Source: Candidatus Syntrophopropionicum ammoniitolerans (lineage in GTDB: Bacteria > Bacillota > Desulfotomaculia > Desulfotomaculales > Pelotomaculaceae). From it: a stretch of DNA of 35,641 bases. Location: positions 1 through 35,641 of the forward strand of contig JABMJD010000020.1 in assembly GCA_013201395.1 (NCBI GenBank), written 5' to 3'. This document shows positions 8,496-16,047 of the stretch, piece by piece. Position 1 is the stretch's first letter; each line of letters opens with the position of its first letter. Both the position numbers and the translations under genes were made by a program. The notes below the pieces were generated by a model, which was not told the origin of the DNA, made no database searches, and saw only the letters and a program-made list of their open reading frames with translations.

Positions 8496-8693
8496 TTGTT
8501 TATTAAAAACAAAAGAGAATTAAGATCCTGCGTGCAGAACGACATTCCATGTGTCAAGCTAATAGGCTCTATTGATGACTTGCCCGGTGACTTTTCTTGT
8601 GGATTGGGGTTGGAATGCGGGAAAATAAGATGTCCGGACTATGAACCCGATCGGGAATTTTGGATTGAGGAAATCCAGAGCAGCTTCAAATAG
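8496..8693 (+). CDS. Hypothetical small protein, Cys-containing, 65 residues
   Basis: Not recognised. It starts at TTG 8496 with GAGGCGG five bases upstream. It has four cysteines (positions 12, 19, 35, 41, with two in CGLGLECGKIRC plus C46), which could bind a metal or form disulfides. The C-terminus is acidic and aromatic (REFWIEEIQ). The gene stands alone and is followed by a good intrinsic terminator, which supports a real short transcription unit. Confidence 0.55.
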   Translation: MFIKNKRELRSCVQNDIPCVKLIGSIDDLPGDFSCGLGLECGKIRCPDYEPDREFWIEEIQSSFK

Positions 8694-8732
8694 CAGAAAA
8701 AAATAACACATCCATGTTTTTTTTAGAAAAGT

Positions 8733-8762
8733 GACCACCAGTTTCTGGGGGTCTATTTTTTT
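8733..8762 (+). terminator. Intrinsic terminator after the 65-residue gene
   Basis: The stem GACCACCAG / CTGGGGGTC (one A/G mismatch, TTT loop) at 8733-8753 is followed by TATTTTTTT. Confidence 0.75.
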
Positions 8763-8831
8763 AGACAAATAAAACAATTTACTCCCAGGGGGCTGTGCTT
8801 GGACTGTTTCGCGCGACTAAAAAAGAAATTC

Positions 8832-8863
8832 AGGCAAAAAAATAAAAGGCCTCGAAAAGCCTT
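8832..8863 (-). terminator. Intrinsic terminator of the tRNA operon
   Basis: On the minus strand, AAGGC / GCCTT (8859-8863 with 8846-8850) closes a short hairpin followed by TTTTATTTTTTT. It lies about ten bases after the last tRNA gene. Confidence 0.75.
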
Positions 8864-8871
8864 GTTGTTAC

Positions 8872-8957
8872 TGGTGCGGGCGAGAGGACTTGAACCTCCA
8901 CGGGAGTTACCCCACTGGATCCTAAATCCAGCGCGTCTGCCATTCCGCCACGCCCGC
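8872..8957 (-). tRNA. tRNA-Leu (anticodon TAG)
   Basis: The reverse complement folds as a class II tRNA. It has a 7-bp acceptor stem GCGGGCG / CGCCCGC, an anticodon loop TTTAGGA read as TAG, a long variable arm, a T-loop GGTTCAAGTCC and an encoded CCA end. It is the last gene of a four-tRNA transcript. Confidence 0.95.
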
Positions 8958-9000
8958 CTTTTAAAATGGGTTGGAACTTGGGTAAGTCCCAACCCCACTT

Positions 9001-9076
9001 TGGTGAGCCATGCTGGACTCGAACCAGCGACACCCTGATTAAAAGTCAGGTGCTCTACCGTCTGAGCTAATGGCCC
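9001..9076 (-). tRNA. tRNA-Lys (anticodon TTT)
   Basis: The reverse complement gives a normal 76-base cloverleaf. The acceptor is GGGCCAT / ATGGCTC (one G-T pair), the anticodon loop is CTTTTAA, the T-arm contains GGTTCGAGTCC, and CCA is encoded. It lies 43 bases upstream of tRNA-Leu. Confidence 0.95.
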
Positions 9077-9190
9077 AAAACTAGAAGTTCGATGTCCGGT
9101 CCTGGAGATTCGATTTTTGCCTGGAATTCGCCCATAAGGAATTCTCTTTTTTAATCAAATCCCACATTTCGAACTTCGAACTATTAAAAA

Positions 9191-9266
9191 TGGCTGGGGC
9201 GGCTGGATTCGAACCAACGAAATGCCGGTTCCAAAGACCGGTGCCTTACCGCTTGGCTACGCCCCA
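9191..9266 (-). tRNA. tRNA-Gln (anticodon TTG)
   Basis: A 76-base cloverleaf on the minus strand: acceptor TGGGGCG / CGCCCCA, discriminator G, anticodon loop CTTTGGA (TTG), T-arm GGTTCGAATCC, encoded CCA. A U-A first pair with discriminator G is typical for tRNA-Gln. Confidence 0.95.
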
Positions 9267-9276
9267 ATTATTTTCA

Positions 9277-9354
9277 TGGGGTGGATGATGGGACTTGAAC
9301 CCACGACCCCCAGAGCCACAATCTGGTGCTCTAGCCTGCTGAGCTACACCCACC
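9277..9354 (-). tRNA. tRNA-His (anticodon GTG)
   Basis: The minus-strand cloverleaf has the extra 5' G (complement of 9354) opposite discriminator C, the hallmark of tRNA-His. The acceptor is GTGGGTG / CATCCAC, the anticodon loop contains GTG, and CCA is encoded. It is the first gene of the tRNA operon, ten bases upstream of tRNA-Gln. Confidence 0.95.
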
Positions 9355-9403
9355 ATGATGCGGGAGTCATTGGGCTGTAATTTCCCCATTACCCGCACAA
9401 AAC

Positions 9404-9432
9404 ATGTTAGCAAATTATAAGAATGTTGTCAA
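9404..9432 (-). promoter_or_regulatory. Sigma-A type promoter of the tRNA operon
   Basis: On the minus strand a perfect TTGACA (9427-9432) and TAACAT (9404-9409) are exactly 17 bases apart, about 50 bases upstream of tRNA-His. Between them and the tRNA a hairpin with GCGGG / CCCGC arms (9360-9396) may mark the processed leader. Confidence 0.75.
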
Positions 9433-9544
9433 GAAAAATACGCATACTTAAGGATGCAGTCTTGAAATACTATTTGCCGGTGCCTTAACGAACAGTATTA
9501 TTAATTAAGATTGCACATAGAATGAATCTATTTTTATTTTTTTA

Positions 9545-9573
9545 TTGCTTATTGTTACCCTTGTAGATATAAT
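9545..9573 (+). promoter_or_regulatory. Possible promoter for a short RNA or the tig leader
   Basis: TTGCTT (9545-9550) and a perfect TATAAT (9568-9573) are spaced by 17 bases. A transcript would start near 9580 and run into the hairpin at 9622-9667. Confidence 0.45.
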
Positions 9574-9621
9574 TTAATAACAACTTTTTTAAAGTAGTCA
9601 TTGGCAGCAACTGGAGATATG

Positions 9622-9667
9622 TTAAAGCCCCTTGATTAAATCAAGGTTTTAGGCGCCAGGGCTTTTT
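9622..9667 (+). terminator. Hairpin with T-run between the tRNA operon and tig
   Basis: Outer arms AAAGCCC and GGGCTTT enclose an inner stem CCTTGA / TCAAGG and are followed by TTTTTAG. It could terminate a short RNA begun near 9580. No upstream plus-strand gene needs a terminator here. Confidence 0.5.
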
Positions 9668-9844
9668 AGTCGTGGTATTTTAGTTTTATTTTAGAGGAAA
9701 TATATACCTGCCTACTAGAATAAAATTTAAAAATTGGTTACAATATTAATACTAGAATTTGGTGTTTATTGCTAATATGGAGTCGGGTTCTCCTTTTTAT
9801 TAATAAATACCTTATATAATGACACAGTTTAAGGGGGAGCATAA

Positions 9845-11218
9845 GTGAAGGCAAGTGCTGAAAGGATTGAAAAAAATACTGTTCAATTGGACATTGAGTT
9901 GGAGGCTGAACAGTTTGACCAAGCAGTAGACAAGGCATACCGCAGGCTTGTGCACAAGTACAATGTCCCGGGCTTTCGTAAAGGCAAGACACCAAAAAGG
10001 ATATTTGAGCGCTACGTAGGCAAGGAAATTATTTTAGAGGAAGCTATCGAATCTGTTGTACCGGAAGCTTATTATAAGGCAGTTCTTGAAACGGGCATTG
10101 AACCAGTAGATCAGCCCCAACTTGATGTGGTGCAGGCGGAGGAAGGTAAGCCTGTGCTGCTAAAGGCAACCGTCCTGGTTAAACCGGAGGTGGTGCTTGG
10201 CCAATATAAAGAAATTGAGGTCACAAAACCCTCGGCTAATGTCTCGGAGGAGGATGTTGTCAAGGCTCTGGATGGCCTGCAGCAAAAGCATGCCAGGTTC
10301 ATCACCTTAGATGAAGGGGTAGTAAAAAGAGGAGATACGGCTATTATTGACTTTGTTGGCCGCGTTGATGGAGAGACTTTTAAGGGTGGGGAAGGCAAGG
10401 AATTTCCCCTGGAGATAGGTTCCGGTAGCTTCATTGCCGGATTTGAGGAGCAGTTAATAGACACTTTAGTCGGGGAGACCACAGAGGTCGAGGTAACTTT
10501 TCCAGATAATTATCATGCCAAGGATTTAGCCGGTAAAGAGGCAGAATTTACAGTAACTACGAAGGCTATCAGACGACAGGAATTGGCCGAATTGGATGAT
10601 GAGTTTGCCAAAGACGTCAGTGAGTTTGATACCCTGGAGGAATTAAGAAATGATGTAACGAATAAATTAAAGGAGGCTGCCGAGGAAAAAGCCAAGTACC
10701 AGGTTAGGCAGGAAATAATCAATAAAATTGTTGAAGGTATTGAACCACTTGAGGTTCCTGAACCAATGGTAGAAGTTCAGCTGGATGACATGCTGCGCAA
10801 CCTGGAGGGTCGCATCAACAGCCAGGGTGCATCAATGGAAAATTATTTGAAATATGCTAATACCACCTTAGAGGAATTAAGAGAAAAAATGCATCCGGAC
10901 GCCTCATGGTCGGCCAGGGTAAACCTGGTTATGGAAGCAATAGCCAGGGCTGAAGGCATCAAGGCTACTGATGAGGAACTCAAAGAAGAAGCAGCCAAGG
11001 TGGTCAAATATTATCACGGAGGCGAGGAAGAAATCCAAAGGATGTTGGAAAACGCATCCCAGGTTAGTTTCCTCACGGATCAGATTGTCAGGGAAAAAAC
11101 CTTGCAGTTACTGACGGATAACGCAAAATTTATTGAAAAAGCCGAAGAACCCGTGAGCAGTGGGGTTGTAGCCGATGAACCCGAAATTGAGGACACCATT
11201 GAACCGGAAACGGAATAG
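9845..11218 (+). CDS. tig: Trigger factor (ribosome-associated chaperone and prolyl isomerase)
   Basis: It binds near the ribosomal exit tunnel and shields nascent chains; the FKBP domain has peptidyl-prolyl isomerase activity. The 457-residue protein has the N-terminal ribosome-docking loop GFRKGK (43-48), the FKBP domain (about 160-245, with GDTAIIDFVGRVDG and GSGSFIAGFE) and the helical C-terminal chaperone arms. An acidic tail rich in Glu, Pro and Asp ends the protein. The start is GTG at 9845, because AAGGGGGAG lies at good spacing and no ATG is available. It is followed 42 bases later by clpP, the usual tig-clpP-clpX order. Confidence 0.97.
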   Translation: MKASAERIEKNTVQLDIELEAEQFDQAVDKAYRRLVHKYNVPGFRKGKTPKRIFERYVGKEIILEEAIESVVPEAYYKAVLETGIEPVDQPQLDVVQAEEGKPVLLKATVLVKPEVVLGQYKEIEVTKPSANVSEEDVVKALDGLQQKHARFITLDEGVVKRGDTAIIDFVGRVDGETFKGGEGKEFPLEIGSGSFIAGFEEQLIDTLVGETTEVEVTFPDNYHAKDLAGKEAEFTVTTKAIRRQELAELDDEFAKDVSEFDTLEELRNDVTNKLKEAAEEKAKYQVRQEIINKIVEGIEPLEVPEPMVEVQLDDMLRNLEGRINSQGASMENYLKYANTTLEELREKMHPDASWSARVNLVMEAIARAEGIKATDEELKEEAAKVVKYYHGGEEEIQRMLENASQVSFLTDQIVREKTLQLLTDNAKFIEKAEEPVSSGVVADEPEIEDTIEPETE

Positions 11219-11260
11219 TATTTAGCAAGTCTTTCTAAAAATGTACTTAAGGAGATTGAA

Positions 11261-11851
11261 ATGACCCTCATACCATTTGTTGTTGAACAGACCAACCGCG
11301 GTGAACGCTCATATGATATTTTTTCCAGACTATTAAAGGACCGCATTATTTTTCTCGGCGGGACCATAGAAGATAACGTGGCCAATCTAATTATTGCGCA
11401 GATGCTATTTTTAGAGGCGGAAGATCCGGAAAAGGATATTCAGTTCTATATTAACTCACCGGGTGGTGTAGTGACATCCGGTATGGCCATCTATGATACC
11501 ATGCAGCATGTACGTCCTCCTGTGGCTACTATCTGTATCGGTCAGGCAGCAAGCATGGCTTCTTTGTTATTGGCTGCCGGGGCCAAAGGAAAACGTTACT
11601 CTTTGCCTTATTCCCGCATTCTAATCCACCAGCCTATGGGTGGGGTGCAGGGGCAGGCTACCGATATTGAGATTCATGCCCGGGAAATTCTGCGTATGAA
11701 AGGGACCCTGAACGAAATACTGTCCAGGCATACGGGGCAATCTCTAGATAAAATAGCCCTGGACACTGATAGAGACTTTTTCATGTCAGCTCAGGAGGCC
11801 AAAGAATACGGGCTCATTGACGAGGTCTATGATGTCAGAAAGCAAAGGTAA
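11261..11851 (+). CDS. clpP: ATP-dependent Clp protease proteolytic subunit
   Basis: The serine peptidase that forms the 14-mer chamber of ClpXP/ClpCP. The 196-residue length is standard. The catalytic triad is visible as S98 (GQAASMAS), H123 (LIHQP) and D172 ([11 protein letters not shown]). The ATG at 11261 is preceded by AAGGAG. The gene lies between tig and clpX with 13 bases before the clpX start, so the two partners are probably cotranscribed. No CtsR operator repeat was seen upstream. Confidence 0.98.
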   Translation: MTLIPFVVEQTNRGERSYDIFSRLLKDRIIFLGGTIEDNVANLIIAQMLFLEAEDPEKDIQFYINSPGGVVTSGMAIYDTMQHVRPPVATICIGQAASMASLLLAAGAKGKRYSLPYSRILIHQPMGGVQGQATDIEIHAREILRMKGTLNEILSRHTGQSLDKIALDTDRDFFMSAQEAKEYGLIDEVYDVRKQR

Positions 11852-11864
11852 AAGAGGTGGAAAT

Positions 11865-13115
11865 ATGTTTAGCGATAAAGGGCAGTTGAAGTGTTCCTTC
11901 TGCGGTAAGCTTCAGGATCAGGTAAAAAAACTGGTCGCGGGCCCTGGCGTGTATATCTGTGATGAATGCATCGAGCTATGCAACGAGATTATTGAGGAAG
12001 AGCTGAGTGAAGATCTCTGTCTTGACATTGGCGATATTCCCAAACCAAAGGAGATCAAGGAGATCCTTGATCAGTATGTCATTGGCCAGGAAAGCGCCAA
12101 AAAATCACTTTCTGTTGCCGTTTATAACCATTATAAAAGGATCAACCTTGGTGGCAAGATCGATGATGTGGAATTGCAGAAGAGCAACATCGTTATGCTT
12201 GGTCCCACCGGTAGCGGCAAAACACTTTTAGCGCAAACTCTAGCACGCCTTTTAAATGTTCCTTTTGCCATTGCGGATGCCACTTCCCTCACTGAGGCCG
12301 GATATGTGGGTGAGGATGTGGAAAATATTTTGCTCAAACTAATTCAAGCTGCTGATTATGATGTGGAAAAGGCAGAAAAAGGGATAGTATACATTGATGA
12401 AATTGACAAAATAGCCCGTAAGTCGGAAAATCCATCCATCACCAGGGATGTTTCCGGTGAAGGTGTCCAGCAGGCCCTTTTGAAAATACTGGAAGGGACT
12501 GTGGCCAGTGTGCCGCCCCAGGGTGGCAGGAAGCACCCGCACCAGGAATTTATCCAACTTGATACCACCAATGTACTATTTATTTGTGGTGGTGCCTTTG
12601 ATGGTATTGAAAAAATTATATTTAACCGTATCGGTAAAAAGGCAATGGGCTTTGGGGCAGATATTAAAGTTAGAAAAGAGCGGAAAATCGGTGAAATATT
12701 GAGCAAAATTCTGCCTGAGGACCTGCTCAGGTATGGACTAATTCCAGAATTTGTGGGCAGATTACCGATAATTGTTACCCTTGACGCCCTAAACGAAGAT
12801 GCGCTAATCCGCATCCTTGTGGAGCCGAAAAATGCATTAGTCAAACAGTACGAAAAATTGTTTGAATTGGATGGGGTAACCCTTGATTTTTCTCAGGATG
12901 CTTTGATAGCAGTAGCCGAAGAGGCCCTGGAGCGTAATACAGGTGCCAGGGGTCTGAGATCAATCCTGGAGGAGGTCATGCTGGATGTTATGTATGATAT
13001 TCCTTCACGAGAGGACATTGCCAAGTGTACGGTGACGGGTGAAACCATCAGGAAGAAAGAACCGCCCCATACAATTGCCATCGACCGTAAAAAGAAAAAG
13101 GAAGAGACTGCTTAA
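11865..13115 (+). CDS. clpX: ATP-dependent Clp protease ATP-binding subunit ClpX
   Basis: The AAA+ unfoldase that feeds substrates into ClpP. The 416-residue protein begins with the C4 zinc-binding domain (C10, C13, C32, C35), then the AAA+ module with Walker A GPTGSGKT, Walker [11 protein letters not shown], the pore-loop motif GYVGEDVEN, and sensor/arginine-finger regions. The frame is open from 11817, but the ATG at 11865 has GAGGTGG just upstream and gives the standard N-terminus. An earlier start would overlap clpP. A strong terminator closes the tig-clpP-clpX unit. Confidence 0.97.
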   Translation: MFSDKGQLKCSFCGKLQDQVKKLVAGPGVYICDECIELCNEIIEEELSEDLCLDIGDIPKPKEIKEILDQYVIGQESAKKSLSVAVYNHYKRINLGGKIDDVELQKSNIVMLGPTGSGKTLLAQTLARLLNVPFAIADATSLTEAGYVGEDVENILLKLIQAADYDVEKAEKGIVYIDEIDKIARKSENPSITRDVSGEGVQQALLKILEGTVASVPPQGGRKHPHQEFIQLDTTNVLFICGGAFDGIEKIIFNRIGKKAMGFGADIKVRKERKIGEILSKILPEDLLRYGLIPEFVGRLPIIVTLDALNEDALIRILVEPKNALVKQYEKLFELDGVTLDFSQDALIAVAEEALERNTGARGLRSILEEVMLDVMYDIPSREDIAKCTVTGETIRKKEPPHTIAIDRKKKKEETA

Positions 13116-13129
13116 GATCTGGTGAACAT

Positions 13130-13161
13130 AAAAATCCTGACCTATATAGGTCAGGATTTTT
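13130..13161. terminator. Bidirectional terminator between clpX and satP
   Basis: A perfect 13-bp stem AAAAATCCTGACC / GGTCAGGATTTTT with loop TATATA. It has T-runs on both strands, so it can serve clpX and the convergent transporter gene. Confidence 0.9.
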
Positions 13162-13174
13162 AAATTGCTAAAAA

Positions 13175-13765
13175 TTATTTTTTGCAGGGTCCTACCGGAC
13201 AAACAACCCGTCCGTAAACAGAATTGATCACCCCGGCGGCAGAAGTATACCAGGCGACCAGTGCCGTTGCAATGCCAAAATATCCACCTATGGTGTGGGC
13301 TGTGTCATTGCCGGCTGCGCCGATAACCAGCAGTATAAATGTTATTAGTAACAACGTAAATGTTGCTGTCAGAGCCTTGTTTGTTCCAAAACTACCAATC
13401 CACATATAAAAGGTGAAAATAGTCCATGCCAGCAGGAATAGCCAAACACCCTGCGCTGGTACTGTTACCAGTCCTAACGTGGCCAAAAGATCGAATACAC
13501 CAAGGGATATCCAGAATGCACCGTATGAGGAAAAGGCGGTTGCGCCAAATATGTTGTTTTTCTTGAATTCCCACATGCCGGCTAAAATTTGGGTGGCTCC
13601 ACCATAAACAAGAGCCAGGGCAATGACTACAATTGTGGCTGTTTTGTCCACCAGACCAGCGTTTACCATGCTCAGGCAAAAAGTGGTCAGAGCAAAACAG
13701 GCCAGACCAAGGGAACCTGGATCGGCAATGCTGGATTCCTTGATCTCATAAACATTTTTCGACAT
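13175..13765 (-). CDS. Acetate/succinate transporter, GPR1/FUN34/YaaH family
   Basis: A small six-helix inner-membrane protein of the SatP (YaaH) family, which moves acetate or related monocarboxylates and succinate. The 196-residue chain has the family N-terminal signature region as DPGSLGLACFALTTF (the usual form is NPAPLGL), six hydrophobic segments, and a C-terminal tail with Cys (VVCPVGPCKK). The start is ATG at 13765, set by AGGGGGG eight bases upstream; the frame continues eight codons further but without a ribosome-binding site. It has its own promoter at 13885-13913 and is divergent from lonB. Substrate is inferred from the family only. Confidence 0.9.
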   Translation of the reverse strand: MSKNVYEIKESSIADPGSLGLACFALTTFCLSMVNAGLVDKTATIVVIALALVYGGATQILAGMWEFKKNNIFGATAFSSYGAFWISLGVFDLLATLGLVTVPAQGVWLFLLAWTIFTFYMWIGSFGTNKALTATFTLLLITFILLVIGAAGNDTAHTIGGYFGIATALVAWYTSAAGVINSVYGRVVCPVGPCKK

Positions 13766-13884
13766 ATTTTCTACCCCCCCTAAAAACATATTGAAAATAA
13801 GAGCAAAACAACACTGTTATAACCTTCTTTCGCAACACCACCTTTTATAGATTGTTCCAATAAACCATATGCAATTTGTAATTA

Positions 13885-13913
13885 ATTATATAGATATATG
13901 CAAAAATTGTCTA
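13885..13913 (-). promoter_or_regulatory. Sigma-A type promoter for the satP-like gene
   Basis: On the minus strand TAGACA (13908-13913) and a perfect TATAAT (13885-13890) are 17 bases apart. The leader to the start codon is about 115 bases. Confidence 0.6.
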
Positions 13914-13922
13914 TGGCCATAG
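13911..13922. promoter_or_regulatory. 12-bp perfect palindrome overlapping the satP -35 box
   Basis: CTATGGCCATAG is a perfect palindrome whose edge overlaps the -35 hexamer of the minus-strand promoter. Its position fits an operator, but no regulator can be named. Confidence 0.35.
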
Positions 13923-14026
13923 GTACAATGAAAACATGCAGCATGTGACTATAGTACAATACATGTGATCATAATTGGCTGGTAGTATGATATATTGCCC
14001 TCAATTTTTAAGACCGGATTATTATT

Positions 14027-14107
14027 TTAGGGGATGGTTTTTTTTAGCCATAGCAGGGTTAAAATATAAAAAACTTAGCAATACTAGAGGCAAGAACCAT
14101 CCCTTAA
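14027..14107 (+). promoter_or_regulatory. Long-range stem in the lonB leader
   Basis: GGGATGGTT (14031-14039) pairs with AACCATCCC (14095-14103). With G-U pairs the stem extends to about 14027-14042 with 14092-14107. The right arm ends directly at the AGGAGGAG ribosome-binding site of lonB, so folding could influence translation. Confidence 0.4.
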
Positions 14108-14121
14108 GGAGGAGACATAAA

Positions 14122-15831
14122 ATGGGGGAATTCCCTGGTTTGGGAGGTTTTCTGACATTTATACAGGTTTTTTTTGCAGTAATTATTGGTCTTTATTTTT
14201 GGAACCTGCTGAAGGCGCAAAATGGGAATAAGAGTGCTGTTGAAAAAGAATCCAGAAAAGAAATAGAAAAGCTGCAGAGAATGCGTTCCATATCATTAAC
14301 TGAACCCCTTTCAGAAAAAACAAGGCCAACAAATTTTTCTGAGGTCATAGGCCAGGAAGAGGGTCTAAAATCTTTACGGGCTGCATTATGTGGTCCCAAC
14401 CCGCAGCATGTGATTATCTATGGGCCACCTGGTGTAGGGAAAACTGCCGCTGCTAGACTAGTGATGGAAGAGGCCAAAAAAAACTCTTACTCACCATTCC
14501 GGCCTGATGCAAATTTTGTGGAAATAGATGCTACCACAGCACGTTTTGACGAACGGGGTATTGCTGATCCGCTGATCGGGTCTGTCCATGATCCTATTTA
14601 CCAGGGTGCCGGTCCTCTGGGCATAGCAGGAGTTCCCCAGCCTAAAGCGGGGGCTGTAACAAAAGCCCACGGGGGTATGCTATTTATAGACGAAATAGGT
14701 GAACTCCATCCTATCCAGCTGAATAAACTGCTAAAGGTCATGGAGGATCGCAAGGTAATCCTGGAAAGTGCTTATTACAGTTCGGAAGATAACGGTATAC
14801 CCAGTCATATCCACGATATTTTCCAAAACGGCTTGCCCGCCGATTTCCGTATGGTGGGGGCTACAACCAGGGATGCCGAACATATATCTGCTGCTATCCG
14901 TTCCCGTTGCCTGGAGATATATTTTCGCCAGCTTCTACCCGATGAAATTGAAAAAATAGCTAGAAACGCTGCTGATAAAATAAATATACCGCTTCAGCCC
15001 GGTGCCCTGGATGTGGTCAAAAAATATGCTACTAACGGTCGAGAAGCGGTTAATATTATTCAGATTGCGGCTGGGATTGCTATTACTGAGACGAGAAAGA
15101 AAATATACACTACCGATATTGAATGGGTGATCCAAAGCGGCCAGTATTCGCCCCGGCCGGAGAAAAAAATACCTACCCGGCCTCAGGTAGGAGTAGTGAA
15201 CGGCCTGGCTGTTTATGGGCCGAATTTAGGAATGCTATTAGAAATAGAGGCCAATGCCATTCCCGCTGCCGGTGGGCAAGGCCGGCTCACGGTAACAGGC
15301 ATGGTCGATGAGGAGGAAATCGGCGGAGGCGGCCGGACGATGCGGCGTAAAAGTATGGCTAAAAGTTCGGTAGAAAATGTCTTAACTGTACTCAGGCGGA
15401 CACTGGATATTGACCCTCGGGACTATGATTTGCATGTGAATTTTCCCGGTGGTGCTCCTGCTGACGGACCATCTGCCGGGATAACCATAGCGACAGCAAT
15501 TTATTCGGCAATTATGGGCATACCGGTTGATAACAAGGTAGCCATGACCGGGGAGATTTCTATCCGCGGCTTAGTGAAACCAGTCGGTGGGGTAGTGGCC
15601 AAGGTGGAAGCGGCACGCCAGGCCGGCGCCACAAAGGTAGTAATACCGGCAGAGAATTATCAGGATTTGTTCAAAGGGTTACAAGGTATTACAGTGGAAC
15701 CAGTAGAAAAATTGGATGAGGTATTCCGCGCTGCTCTAAAGAGACCAAAGGAACGAAAACTGGGACTGAACACACCGTCCCCGCTGGATATAATTAGTGC
15801 TAATTTTGGCCCGGGGCAAACAATTTCATAA
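14122..15831 (+). CDS. lonB: ATP-dependent protease LonB (sporulation-type Lon)
   Basis: A Lon family AAA+ serine protease lacking the long N-terminal Lon domain; in Bacillus the homologue is made in the forespore. The 569-residue protein has an N-terminal membrane segment (about 11-31), Walker A GPPGVGKT (101-108), Walker B MLFIDEIGELHP, and a C-terminal S16 peptidase domain with the Ser-Lys dyad S451 (DGPSAGI) and K494 (VVAKVEAARQ). The ATG at 14122 follows AGGAGGAG. The frame is open from 13975, but those 49 codons overlap the leader and look non-coding. It lies immediately upstream of lon, as in other spore-formers. Confidence 0.95.
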   Translation: MGEFPGLGGFLTFIQVFFAVIIGLYFWNLLKAQNGNKSAVEKESRKEIEKLQRMRSISLTEPLSEKTRPTNFSEVIGQEEGLKSLRAALCGPNPQHVIIYGPPGVGKTAAARLVMEEAKKNSYSPFRPDANFVEIDATTARFDERGIADPLIGSVHDPIYQGAGPLGIAGVPQPKAGAVTKAHGGMLFIDEIGELHPIQLNKLLKVMEDRKVILESAYYSSEDNGIPSHIHDIFQNGLPADFRMVGATTRDAEHISAAIRSRCLEIYFRQLLPDEIEKIARNAADKINIPLQPGALDVVKKYATNGREAVNIIQIAAGIAITETRKKIYTTDIEWVIQSGQYSPRPEKKIPTRPQVGVVNGLAVYGPNLGMLLEIEANAIPAAGGQGRLTVTGMVDEEEIGGGGRTMRRKSMAKSSVENVLTVLRRTLDIDPRDYDLHVNFPGGAPADGPSAGITIATAIYSAIMGIPVDNKVAMTGEISIRGLVKPVGGVVAKVEAARQAGATKVVIPAENYQDLFKGLQGITVEPVEKLDEVFRAALKRPKERKLGLNTPSPLDIISANFGPGQTIS

Positions 15832-15908
15832 GCATATCCTGCTGTTTACAATATGTGAACATCACTAATATCACGTAAAACCTTGTGTGCAACACACAAC
15901 CTATCCTA

Positions 15909-15930
15909 AAACCCGGCAAATGCCGGGTTT
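15909..15930 (+). terminator. Hairpin between lonB and lon
   Basis: A perfect 9-bp stem AAACCCGGC / GCCGGGTTT with loop AAAT. The T-run is short, but the position 78 bases after lonB suggests termination. A second small hairpin TTGTGTG / CACACAA lies at 15883-15899. Confidence 0.6.
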
Positions 15931-15966
15931 GTACCTTTCGCGGTAATTATTGCTATAGCGGTGTTT

Positions 15967-15995
15967 TTGACATCTATGATAAAATGATTCTACAT
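15967..15995 (+). promoter_or_regulatory. Possible promoter for lon
   Basis: A perfect TTGACA (15967-15972) is followed after 17 bases by CTACAT (15990-15995), a weak -10. It lies between the lonB hairpin and the lon ribosome-binding site. Confidence 0.4.
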
Positions 15996-16047
15996 GTACC
16001 TGCACTAGTTAAGTAATAAACATAATATAGAAAAGGGGGGTGCAGCT

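Larger units (their letters stand above)
9433..9844. other. Long AT-rich intergenic region upstream of tig
   Basis: No gene is visible in these 412 bases. The stretch contains one plausible plus-strand promoter (9545-9573), a terminator-like structure (9622-9667) and an isolated TATAAT (9815-9820) about 25 bases upstream of the tig start that may be its -10 box. A repeated ACTAGAAT (about 9714 and 9751) is also present. Confidence 0.6.

Noticed and set aside
13924-13975. Sigma-F or sigma-G promoter for lonB
   Set aside because: Candidate boxes (CATAAT with CTATA at 16 bases) were too weak to claim from sequence alone.
13975-14121. N-terminal extension of LonB by 49 residues
   Set aside because: No ribosome-binding site at 13975, extension not family-like, while ATG 14122 follows a perfect Shine-Dalgarno.
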